Origin: an uncultured Actinomycetes bacterium
GTDB lineage: Bacteria > Actinomycetota > Actinomycetes > Nanopelagicales > Nanopelagicaceae
Direction: 5' to 3'
Assembly: GCA_903827345.1 (NCBI GenBank)
Contig: CAIKID010000243.1
Span: 1 to 7,082, forward strand
DNA: 7,082 nucleotides
In this document: piece after piece, positions 1 to 5,705 of the stretch
Numbering within the stretch: position 1 is the stretch's first letter
Layout: the number at the start of each line of letters is the position of its first letter
Translations under genes and position numbers: made by a program
Notes under the pieces: generated by a model
Databases searched by the model: none
Told to the model about the DNA's origin: nothing
Seen by the model: the letters and a program-made list of their open reading frames with translations, nothing else

Positions 1-473
1 GGATGGGCAAAAGTCGAAAGCACAATCGCAATTGCTGCTCCGATGAGGGTAGAGACCAGGCGCTTGCTGGCAGTTGTCTCGCTTAAACCGGGACCTAGAA
101 CAATGAGCGCAGTTACTGGAACATTGATCGTCGCCACTTCCCCCAGATGCAGAGCCCGAGCAGCCACCAACGAAATGAGTACGGTAATTCCAACGGTAAT
201 AAGTCCAGACCCAAAGTAGTGGAGTGCGCCCAGCGCTGCGCCGGCACCAACAGTTGAACCAACTATCTGGCCCAGACCCTCGCGGGTAGATTTATGAAGG
301 GATGAGCGAACAGTTAGCGATGCGACGACAGCTGCAACAAGGCCACCATTTGTAAATGCCTTATCACCGACTTGCCACGCGATTGCAGCGGCGATCGAGG
401 TAACTAATACCTGTTGGATCCAGTACCAGCGCAGAACAAATTGTTGCGCCAGTCGATTAAAGCGGATCTTCAC
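1..473 (-). CDS. FUSC / aromatic acid exporter-like membrane protein, 3' end outside window
   Basis: This is the N-terminal 157 residues of an integral membrane protein; the rest lies beyond the left edge. The translation from a GTG begins KIRFNRLAQQFVLRWYWIQQ and then alternates hydrophobic helices with short loops: about residues 20-35, 43-55, 68-88, 90-108, 113-127 and 136-153. A basic cytoplasmic-looking segment (SLTVRSSLHKSTREGLGQ) is followed by glycine-rich helices. This layout resembles the N-terminal membrane domain of FUSC/ArAE (DUF939-type) proteins, which are putative exporters of aromatic acids or other small organic acids. An in-frame stop lies two codons upstream of the GTG and no other ATG/GTG/TTG follows soon, so the GTG is the likely start, although the nearest AAGG is only 1 base away. 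It starts 16 bp after the cysE stop and is therefore probably co-transcribed with cysK-cysE. The substrate cannot be told from sequence. The family call is moderately confident. Confidence 0.7.
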   Translation of the reverse strand, partial: MKIRFNRLAQQFVLRWYWIQQVLVTSIAAAIAWQVGDKAFTNGGLVAAVVASLTVRSSLHKSTREGLGQIVGSTVGAGAALGALHYFGSGLITVGITVLISLVAARALHLGEVATINVPVTALIVLGPGLSETTASKRLVSTLIGAAIAIVLSTFAH

Positions 474-489
474 ACCTTAAATATAGGCG

Positions 490-981
490 TTAAATAAAGA
501 ACTCAACCTCATTGCGTTGTGAAAGAGAGCGAGTAACCACCTGATTTGCACCTATTGTGCTGCCAGCGCCGATTGTCACGTTGCCCAAGACCTTTGCACC
601 AGCCCCGAGGATGACATTATTTTCAATCGTTGGGTGGCGCTTGCCTTTATTAAGGGAACGACCCCCCAGGGTAACGCCGTGGTAAATGGTCACATCATCA
701 CCGACGATTGCAGTTTCACCGATAACAACTCCCATGCCATGGTCGATAAAGACGCGACGTCCAATTGTTGCCCCTGGATGAATCTCAATTCCAGTGCGGG
801 TACGAGTGTGATTAGCCAATAAGCGAGCAATAAAGCGGAGGCGATTGCGCCAGAGCCAACTTTGGAAGCGATGCGCCCACAAGGCATGAACTCCAGGATA
901 TGTCAGCGCAACCTCAAAACGATTTCGCGCAGCAGGATCCCGCGCAAGTGCTGTGGCGAGATCCTCTGCAATGAATGACAT
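490..981 (-). CDS. cysE: Serine O-acetyltransferase, short form
   Basis: Cytoplasmic enzyme that transfers acetyl from acetyl-CoA to L-serine, giving O-acetylserine, the substrate of the adjacent CysK. The 163-residue protein has a short helical N-terminus (about 1-58) and a left-handed beta-helix of hexapeptide repeats (about 64-150). Family hallmarks are visible: GIEIHPGATIGRR (64-76), the IDHGMGVVIGETA block with the catalytic His81 (79-91), DDVTIYHGVTLGG (95-107), RHP (115-117) and GAGAKVLGN (126-134). It is shorter than usual: after GANQVV (144-149) only 14 residues remain, and the normal VVGxPAR rungs and tail are missing. No frameshift is apparent, because the two alternative frames after this point do not encode the missing segment. 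The chain ends in EFFI, and a C-terminal Ile is what known CysE proteins use to bind the CysK active site. The ATG follows the cysK stop by 1 bp with no good Shine-Dalgarno, suggesting translational coupling. Confidence 0.93.
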   Translation of the reverse strand: MSFIAEDLATALARDPAARNRFEVALTYPGVHALWAHRFQSWLWRNRLRFIARLLANHTRTRTGIEIHPGATIGRRVFIDHGMGVVIGETAIVGDDVTIYHGVTLGGRSLNKGKRHPTIENNVILGAGAKVLGNVTIGAGSTIGANQVVTRSLSQRNEVEFFI

Positions 982-982
982 A

Positions 983-1933
983 TTAAATCGTTGGAGCTAC
1001 TGGCTCGTCGATGAATTCCTTGTAGAGCGGCGTAGAAAGGTATCGCTCACCAAATGATGCGAGAACAACAACGATGATCTTTCCGGCAAACTCCGGACGA
1101 TCGGCAATTTGTGAGACGCCCCAGAGCGCTGCACCCGATGAGATGCCGGCGAGGATTCCCTCTTCTTGTCCTGCGCGCTTGGCATAGGTAAAGGAATCTT
1201 CGGTTGGAGCGGAGAGAACTTCATCGTAGATCGTTGTATCGAGAACTGGCGGCACAAAGTTTGCACCGATGCCTTGTAATGGGTGGCCAGCAGGAGCTCC
1301 TCCAGTTAATACAGGTGATGCAGCAGGTTGCACTGCGAATATCTTGATATTTGGATTTTTCTCTTTAAGTCCTTGTCCGACGCCGGTGATGGTTCCGCCG
1401 GTGCCAATTCCCATCACAACTGCTGCAACTTGACCATCAGTGTCATTCCAAATTTCGGCTGCTGTCGTAGCGCGGTGAATAGCAGGACCAGCCTGGTTTT
1501 CAAATTGTCGAACAAGAACGCCACCTTCTTCGGTACCAATCTTCTCTGCGGCTTCGATCGCTCCGCGCATTCCGCCGGCTGCGGGAGTCAAAACAAGTTT
1601 TGCACCAAGAGCGCGCAGAAGTGCGCGGCGCTCCTTGGACATGGAATCGGGCATGGTCAACACAACTTTGTAACCACGTGCAGCTCCGACAGAGGCGAGA
1701 GCGATGCCCGTATTACCTGATGTTGCTTCGACGATCGTTCCGCCGGGCTTGAGCGCGCCAGAGTTCTCGGCATCATCCACCATGGCTACTGCGAGGCGAT
1801 CTTTAACCGATGCAGTTGGGTTATAAAACTCCAACTTTGCAGCGATTATTGCTGTTGTATGTGGAAATAAGCGCTGAATCTTCACCAGTGGGGTATTTCC
1901 AAATACCTCTGAAATATTATTGTAAATCTTCAC
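983..1933 (-). CDS. cysK: Cysteine synthase A (O-acetylserine sulfhydrylase)
   Basis: PLP enzyme that converts O-acetylserine and sulfide to L-cysteine and acetate in the cytoplasm. The 316-residue length is normal for the family. Visible motifs: GNTPLVK (12-18); PTASVKDR with the Schiff-base lysine K44; the substrate-binding TSGNTG loop (71-76); Q143 in the conserved RQFENQAGP stretch; the phosphate-binding glycine loop GTGGTITG (177-184); GISSGAA (263-269) near the PLP ring nitrogen; and SFGERYLST (293-301). The usual Pro before SFGERY is Ala. The frame is open for 36 more codons upstream, but that extension is unlike any CysK. The GTG at 1933 has AGAGGAG 5 bases ahead and gives the canonical NNISEVFGNTPLVK start, so it is chosen. 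It is the first gene of a cysK-cysE-exporter operon. Confidence 0.96.
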   Translation of the reverse strand: MKIYNNISEVFGNTPLVKIQRLFPHTTAIIAAKLEFYNPTASVKDRLAVAMVDDAENSGALKPGGTIVEATSGNTGIALASVGAARGYKVVLTMPDSMSKERRALLRALGAKLVLTPAAGGMRGAIEAAEKIGTEEGGVLVRQFENQAGPAIHRATTAAEIWNDTDGQVAAVVMGIGTGGTITGVGQGLKEKNPNIKIFAVQPAASPVLTGGAPAGHPLQGIGANFVPPVLDTTIYDEVLSAPTEDSFTYAKRAGQEEGILAGISSGAALWGVSQIADRPEFAGKIIVVVLASFGERYLSTPLYKEFIDEPVAPTI

Positions 1934-1938
1934 TATTT

Positions 1939-1945
1939 CTCCTCT
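1939..1945 (-). promoter_or_regulatory. Ribosome binding site of cysK
   Basis: AGAGGAG read on the minus strand, 5 bases before the GTG at 1933. It decides the start in favour of the 316-residue protein over the 352-residue open frame that begins at 2041. Confidence 0.8.
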
Positions 1946-2021
1946 TGGAATTTTATAAGTGGGTGATTTTGAAATGAAAAGTAAGGTTGAACTAGAAAAA
2001 CTATTAGTTACAAAAACAAGT

Positions 2022-2037
2022 TTTGATGCGCATAAAA
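2022..2037. repeat. Inverted repeat upstream of cysK, possible operator
   Basis: TTTgATGCGCATaAAA: a perfect 8-bp palindromic core ATGCGCAT with one mismatched pair, then three more paired T/A bases. It is centred about 96 bases upstream of the cysK start in AT-rich DNA. The symmetry is seen directly; a role as a repressor or activator site is inference. Confidence 0.35.
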
Positions 2038-2166
2038 TCAATAACTCGGCGCTTTACAAATGTCCCGCTCAATGAGTGGCGTTGATCGGCTGACATATCC
2101 CGAAGGTAGCAGAAGTTTCACAAACTTTCTCCCTGAGATTGAGCATCTGCAAGTGGTTCGCAATAA

Positions 2167-2200
2167 GGACCCCCGGCCGAGGCAATCGGGCCGAGGGTCC
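2167..2200 (-). terminator. Probable terminator of the SHOCT-domain gene
   Basis: A GC-rich hairpin with arms GGACCCcCGGCC and GGCCGaGGGTCC: 12 positions, 11 paired and one C/A mismatch, with a 10-base loop. It lies 18 bp past the stop of the minus-strand gene ending at 2219. On the minus strand the stem is followed by TTATTGCG, a weak T-tract, so it may be an imperfect rho-independent terminator. It separates that gene from the cys operon. Confidence 0.65.
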
Positions 2201-2218
2201 ATTCACTTAATCTTCAAA

Positions 2219-2497
2219 CTACTTCTGCAGATGCTCCTTGAGAACTTTATATTCCTCGACAGGCAGCTCGCCCTTAGCCAAGCGCATATCTAAATGCTCT
2301 AGAGCGGCCGTTGAATCTGCGCTCTTATTTGAACCTTTCGGAGATCCATCAGATTGAGACTTCGGTCCAACAAATCTGAACAATATCCAAACTAGCAATG
2401 CAAAAAAGGCGACCATCGCGATCATGCCAAGGATGTGATAGGCAGACCCAGATCCATATCCGTCCATCATTCCTCGACCATTGTCATTCCAGTCCAT
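2219..2497 (-). CDS. Small membrane protein with C-terminal SHOCT domain
   Basis: A 92-residue protein with three parts: a Gly/Met/Asp-rich N-terminus (1-20), one transmembrane helix (about 22-43, HILGMIAMVAFFALLVWILF) and a polar Ser/Lys linker (45-64). The C-terminal motif ALEHLDMRLAKGELPVEEYKVLKEHL (65-90) fits the SHOCT short helical domain, whose core is RxAkGEIxxEEYxxLKxxL. SHOCT domains are short C-terminal oligomerisation-like helices on many bacterial membrane proteins; the specific job is unknown. The ATG at 2497 has GGTGAGGA 5 bases ahead; an in-frame GTG 18 bases upstream lies inside or before that Shine-Dalgarno and is less likely. The gene stands alone, with operator-like repeats ahead of it and a hairpin after it. 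Confidence 0.8.
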   Translation of the reverse strand: MDWNDNGRGMMDGYGSGSAYHILGMIAMVAFFALLVWILFRFVGPKSQSDGSPKGSNKSADSTAALEHLDMRLAKGELPVEEYKVLKEHLQK

Positions 2498-2520
2498 GTT
2501 TATCCTCACCTTCACCTAAT

Positions 2521-2546
2521 AGTTTGTACGCAAGTTTGTAATTACA
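2521..2546. promoter_or_regulatory. Operator-like repeats upstream of the SHOCT gene
   Basis: AGTTTGTA occurs twice with a 12-bp period (2521-2528 and 2533-2540). The second copy runs into a perfect 10-bp palindrome TGTAATTACA (2537-2546). They lie 24-49 bases upstream of the ATG at 2497, where a promoter is expected. The repeats are seen; a regulator binding here is inference. TGTA/TACA half-sites are known for BlaI/CopY-type repressors, but no such gene is in the window. Confidence 0.4.
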
Positions 2547-2671
2547 GTACTCCACTCTTCGCCGAGTTGCTCTGCGCGGGGTTGAGAAATCCGAGCACTA
2601 ACACTCATACATTTTCCTTTTCCAGAGTGGGGTTGCTCACTCACCAGCTACACAGAGAACTATCATAAAAC

Positions 2672-3661
2672 TCACCCAATAAATATAAGCCCGATGGCAA
2701 AGACACCGTAGAGAGATCCCACTACTGCAATCCGCAATGGAGTGAATCGCTTACTCTTGAGAAGGAAGAGTAAGTAAAGGACCGCCGCAATGGTCACCGC
2801 TCCGGAGAGTTTCAGAGCGGAATCAAATTTCCACGGTGTAAAAAGAATTCCCAGACCCGATGGGACCGTCGCTTGCACCATCATCGAACCACTGATATTT
2901 GCCAGCGCCAGTGATGTCTTTCCTTGTCGAATCCAAATGATTGCATTCATTACTTCTGGTAGCTCGGTGGCAACAGGAGACAACAAGAGAGCAGTCGCTG
3001 TGGCCGAAATTCCAAAGGCTGGTCCCGCCCATTCCAATTGGCCCACGAATAATTGAGAGGCCACAAAGATAACTCCCAGGCTCAATACTGTTTGCACAGC
3101 GATGGCCCAACCTGCAGGGGTCGCCCTCTTTGGTTGGAGCCGTAATGGTTCCAAATCGGCATCCGTGTGCTTTTCAGTATCTGCACGCATCTCTTTAATA
3201 AAGTAAGCGACATATGCCGCAAAGAAAAGGAGCCCAAGTCCGGGCTTCCACGAAAATGCAACAAGTCCGAGTGCGACCTTGAAAATGAAGATTCCTAGGA
3301 ACCACTGTTGATCCTTGGGAAGTTGGCTGAGATCAACGCCCCGCAAAGGGTGCGCTCCCCGCTTCTTGCGAAGCAACATGAAGCCACTAACGCCGTATGC
3401 AATCGTGGCGAGAGCTAAAGGGCCACCCATCGCCGCTCCAACGCCAATGTCCTTCGAACTAATTCCATGGCGCATCGTGACAGCAACGAGCGTGACAATA
3501 CTTTCGGGAAGCGCTGTACCAATCGCCGCCAAGATAGTTCCGATTGCCAAGGTGCCCATATTGAGGCGAACCCCGAGCCATTCGACGGCATTGACGAAGA
3601 ATTCACAGGCTAAGTAGATGATGATTGCACAGGCCAAGAGCGCGAGAATATGCAGAGCCAT
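2672..3661 (-). CDS. Sodium/calcium exchanger family membrane protein
   Basis: Integral membrane protein of 329 residues with two Na_Ca_ex (CaCA superfamily) halves, the architecture of bacterial cation/Ca2+ antiporters. The alpha-1 repeat is GTILAAIGTALPES (41-54) followed by the helix IGVGAAMGGPLALATIAYG. The alpha-2 repeat is ATALLLSPVATELPEV (about 222-237) followed by LANISGSMMVQATVPSGLG. The two acidic residues E53 and E236 match the ion-binding glutamates of the family. The Asn of the usual GSN motif is not visible in alpha-1, so ion selectivity may differ. A polar segment (about 160-182, ADTEKHTDADLEPLRLQPKR) is the central cytoplasmic loop. Two starts are possible: TTG at 3667, 4 bases after AGAAAGG, or ATG at 3661, 10 bases after it; I prefer the ATG. 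It lies 36 bp downstream of argG on the same strand and may share its transcript, with no obvious functional link. Confidence 0.88.
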   Translation of the reverse strand: MALHILALLACAIIIYLACEFFVNAVEWLGVRLNMGTLAIGTILAAIGTALPESIVTLVAVTMRHGISSKDIGVGAAMGGPLALATIAYGVSGFMLLRKKRGAHPLRGVDLSQLPKDQQWFLGIFIFKVALGLVAFSWKPGLGLLFFAAYVAYFIKEMRADTEKHTDADLEPLRLQPKRATPAGWAIAVQTVLSLGVIFVASQLFVGQLEWAGPAFGISATATALLLSPVATELPEVMNAIIWIRQGKTSLALANISGSMMVQATVPSGLGILFTPWKFDSALKLSGAVTIAAVLYLLFLLKSKRFTPLRIAVVGSLYGVFAIGLIFIG

Positions 3662-3697
3662 CGGCAAGCAACCTTTCTAGATGAAGATCAGGCAGTG

Positions 3698-5029
3698 TTA
3701 CTTGGCTTCTATCTCGCCGATCAATTTGAATTCGCTCGCGCCTAACTGGCCTTGCTTTGTATATAGCTCGAGCTTGGCGCGGGTGTCGGCGATATCTAAG
3801 TTACGCATAGTTAACTGGCCGATTCGGTCTGTAGGACCGAAGGCCGAATTCTCGTTGCGCTCCATGGAGAGTTTTTCTGGGTGGTAACTAAGTCCAGGGC
3901 CGGTTGTATTGATGATTGAGAAATCATCACCGCGACGCAGGCGGATAGTCACCGTGCCGGTAACGGCAGATGCAACCCAACGCGTTAAAGATTCGCGCAG
4001 CATGAGTGATTGTGGATCAAACCAGCGACCCTCATAAAGCAAGCGACCCAAGCGACGACCTTCGGCGTGATAGTTCGCGATGGTGTCTTCGTTATGGATT
4101 GCAGAGATTAAACGCTCGTACGCGATAAAGAGCAGCGCCATTCCTGGTGCTTCATAAATACCGCGGGACTTGGCTTCAATAATTCTATTTTCAATCTGAT
4201 CGGCCATACCAAGACCATGACGACCACCAATGGCATTGACTTCGCGCATCAGTTCTACGGAATCGGCAAAGGTCTTACCATTAATTGAAAGAGGACGTCC
4301 TTGGGAAAATTCAACTGTTACATCTTCAGAATTGATGACAACCGTGGGATCCCAGAACTTGACTCCCATAATCGGATCAACGATTTCAATCGATGCATTG
4401 AGCTCTTCGAGGTTCTTCGCTTCATGAGTGGCACCCAAGATGTTGGCATCGGTTGAGTAAGCCTTTTCGGTGCTGTCGCGGTAAGGGAAATTACGTGCAA
4501 CCAACCATTCCGACATCTCTTTACGCCCACCGAGTTCGGTGACGAAATCTTCATCGAGCCAAGGCTTGTAAATACGCAGCGCCGGATTAGCAAGTAATCC
4601 ATAACGGTAGAAACGTTCAATGTCATTGCCTTTGTAGGTCGATCCATCGCCCCAGATCGAACAATCATCTTGCAACATGGCGCGCACTAATAATGTGCCA
4701 GTTACTGCGCGGCCCAAAGGCGTTGTATTGAAATATTGTTTTCCGCCCGAACGAATATGGAAAGCACCGCACGCGATCGCAGCAAGACCTTCTTCAACGA
4801 GAGCTAACTTGCAATCAATCAGGCGCGCATTCTCGGCGCCGTATGCAATCGCACGACCCGGAATCGAATCGATATCAGTTTCATCATATTGTCCGAGGTC
4901 AGCGGTGTAAGTGAAAGGAACTGCGCCTTTCTCGCGCATCCAAGCAACAGCGACCGAGGTATCGAGCCCACCAGAGAAGGCGATTCCGACTTTTTCCCCG
5001 AGGGGCAACTTTGCGAGGACTTTGGACAT
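3698..5029 (-). CDS. argG: Argininosuccinate synthase, E. coli-like (long) type
   Basis: Cytoplasmic enzyme that condenses citrulline and aspartate with ATP to argininosuccinate, the penultimate step of arginine synthesis. The 443 residues match the E. coli-type subgroup (447 aa), not the roughly 400-residue type common in Gram-positive bacteria. Visible features: the PP-loop SGGLDTS (19-25); AYTADLGQ-like FTYTADLGQYDE; YGAENARLIDC; YFNTTPLGRAVTGT; the WGDGSTYKGNDIERFYRYGL block; EKAYSTDANILGATHEAKNLE; IGGRHGLGMADQIENRIIEAKSR; and IGQLTMRNLDIADTR near the C-terminus. The ATG at 5029 is preceded by AGGTAGG about 8 bases upstream. No other arginine genes are nearby, so argG is detached from any argCJBDFRGH cluster. 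It is divergent from the secreted protein gene at 5117. Confidence 0.97.
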   Translation of the reverse strand: MSKVLAKLPLGEKVGIAFSGGLDTSVAVAWMREKGAVPFTYTADLGQYDETDIDSIPGRAIAYGAENARLIDCKLALVEEGLAAIACGAFHIRSGGKQYFNTTPLGRAVTGTLLVRAMLQDDCSIWGDGSTYKGNDIERFYRYGLLANPALRIYKPWLDEDFVTELGGRKEMSEWLVARNFPYRDSTEKAYSTDANILGATHEAKNLEELNASIEIVDPIMGVKFWDPTVVINSEDVTVEFSQGRPLSINGKTFADSVELMREVNAIGGRHGLGMADQIENRIIEAKSRGIYEAPGMALLFIAYERLISAIHNEDTIANYHAEGRRLGRLLYEGRWFDPQSLMLRESLTRWVASAVTGTVTIRLRRGDDFSIINTTGPGLSYHPEKLSMERNENSAFGPTDRIGQLTMRNLDIADTRAKLELYTKQGQLGASEFKLIGEIEAK

Positions 5030-5103
5030 GGGCTGAGCCTACCTGCCTCATTATTCTCAGCCAAAAATAAGGAAAGGAGGCTGTTTTTCTAATTTGGGTG
5101 ACT

Positions 5104-5116
5104 TAATCTAAAGCCT
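5104..5116 (+). promoter_or_regulatory. Probable -10 box giving a leaderless transcript
   Basis: TAATCT at 5104-5109 fits the actinobacterial -10 consensus TANNNT and is followed by 7 bases before the ATG at 5117, so transcription probably starts at or next to the A of the start codon. No Shine-Dalgarno stands at a usable distance (AAAGGAGG at 5073-5080 is 36 bases away). No clear -35 is seen. Confidence 0.5.
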
Positions 5117-5701
5117 ATGACTATCTCCAAAAAGAATTCTCTCCTCGCTCTCGCAACCGTTGCTCTCCTCGCTGTGAGCGTGCTTCCTGCGAACGCTGCG
5201 ACGAAGGCAAAGCCAACAACCACTCCCAAGCCCACGGTAAGTGTGGCTCCGCGTGCTGGTGGATTTGGTGGCGGAGCAAACAATCCGGCCTTTGCAAAGT
5301 ACACCGCATGTCTTGCAAAAGCTGGAATCAAACTTCCATCCTTTGGTGGTGGCCGTGGCTTTGGAACTCCCGGTACCCGTCCAACTGGCGCTCCAACCGG
5401 TGCACCTAGTGGAACTGCTCCACGCCCCCGTCCAACTTTTTCGATGACTCCTGCGCAACAGAAAGCATTCACGGCTTGTGCGGCACTTCGTCCATCAGCC
5501 GGTGGATTCGGAGCCGATGGTAGATCCGGTGGCATTGCACCCAAGGGTGGTGGAATTGCACCTAAGACTGGAACAAGCGCTGCCTACATCGCCTGCCTCA
5601 ATGCACATGGAATTCCAGTGACGAACGCAGCAACTATCGCGGGCCTTGATAACCAAAATACCAAAGTGATTGCTGCTGAAATGGCTTGTGCCGGTAAATA
5701 A
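5117..5701 (+). CDS. Secreted low-complexity protein with two CL/AC cysteine modules
   Basis: A 194-residue exported protein of unknown function. Residues 1-27 are a typical Sec signal peptide: basic KK, hydrophobic LLALATVALLAVSVL, and an ANA cleavage site before A28. A Thr/Pro/Lys linker follows (29-45). The mature part has exactly four cysteines: C65, C121, C160 and C191. They fall in two similar modules: FAKYTACLAKAGIKLP...FTACAALRP (59-126) and SAAYIACLNAHGIPV...IAAEMACAGK (154-194), with Gly/Pro/Thr-rich spacers. The pattern C-L-x3-x-G-I-x-[LV] followed by A-C resembles the CMRSHGVPxFPDP...AxxAC..LLP motif of many actinobacterial secreted proteins and lipoproteins. There is no lipobox here, so it should be soluble or wall-associated. 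Two disulfides are plausible by inference. The gene is probably leaderless, is divergent from argG, and converges on the gene ending at 5706. Confidence 0.82.
   Translation: MTISKKNSLLALATVALLAVSVLPANAATKAKPTTTPKPTVSVAPRAGGFGGGANNPAFAKYTACLAKAGIKLPSFGGGRGFGTPGTRPTGAPTGAPSGTAPRPRPTFSMTPAQQKAFTACAALRPSAGGFGADGRSGGIAPKGGGIAPKTGTSAAYIACLNAHGIPVTNAATIAGLDNQNTKVIAAEMACAGK
5528..5566 (+). repeat. Short tandem repeat inside the secreted-protein gene
   Basis: Two 18-base copies (5528-5545 and 5549-5566) with a 21-bp period and 16 of 18 bases identical encode GGIAPK twice (residues 138-143 and 145-150). They form part of the glycine-rich spacer between the two cysteine modules and probably arose by a small duplication. 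Confidence 0.75.
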
Positions 5702-5705
5702 GTAA

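Larger units (their letters stand above)
1934..2166 (-). promoter_or_regulatory. cysK upstream leader and probable promoter region
   Basis: About 230 bp without a supportable gene, AT-rich in the half nearest cysK. A TATAAA lies on the minus strand about 25-30 bases before the cysK GTG and could be a -10 box, but no convincing -35 goes with it; other TANNNT hexamers also occur. Three small inverted repeats lie here: ATGCGCAT with flanking T/A triplets (2022-2037), CCGCTCA-A-TGAGTGG (2065-2079, one mismatched pair) and AAGTTT-CAC-AAACTT (2113-2127). I see no SAM-riboswitch or T-box signature. The exact promoter is not resolved. Confidence 0.4.

Noticed and set aside
474..560. Frameshift at the end of cysE
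   Set aside because: Neither alternative frame downstream encodes the VVGxPAR segment, and the stop is followed at once by the next gene, so a naturally short protein is more likely.
1328..1720. Plus-strand open frame of 130 codons
   Set aside because: It is a shadow of cysK, which is unmistakable on the other strand.
1934..2041. N-terminal extension of cysK to the ATG at 2041 (352 residues)
   Set aside because: The extra 36 residues are unlike any CysK, the DNA is AT-rich promoter-like sequence, and the GTG at 1933 has a strong, well-spaced Shine-Dalgarno.
2060..2293. Plus-strand open frame of 77 codons
   Set aside because: It runs through the terminator hairpin and overlaps the SHOCT gene, with no start signal or recognisable protein character.
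2555..2610. Possible tRNA-like sequence (CCGAGTTGCTCTG, GGGTTGAGAAATCC)
   Set aside because: The T-loop does not match GGTTCRANNCC and no acceptor or anticodon stem can be built.
3824..3840. TCGGTC-tgtag-GACCGA hairpin
   Set aside because: It lies in the middle of the conserved argG coding sequence (DRIGQL region), a 6-bp stem with no T-tract; incidental.
5056..5088. CAGCC...GGCTG followed by TTTTT, and AAAGGAGG at 5073-5080, on the plus strand
   Set aside because: The stem is only 5 bp with a 16-base loop, and the Shine-Dalgarno-like octamer has no start codon at a usable distance except a TTG opening a five-codon frame; probably chance within the divergent promoter region.
5089..5544. Minus-strand open frame of 151 codons opposite the secreted-protein gene
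   Set aside because: Its Pro/Ala/Gly-rich translation is the complement of low-complexity codons; the plus frame has a clear signal peptide and patterned cysteines.
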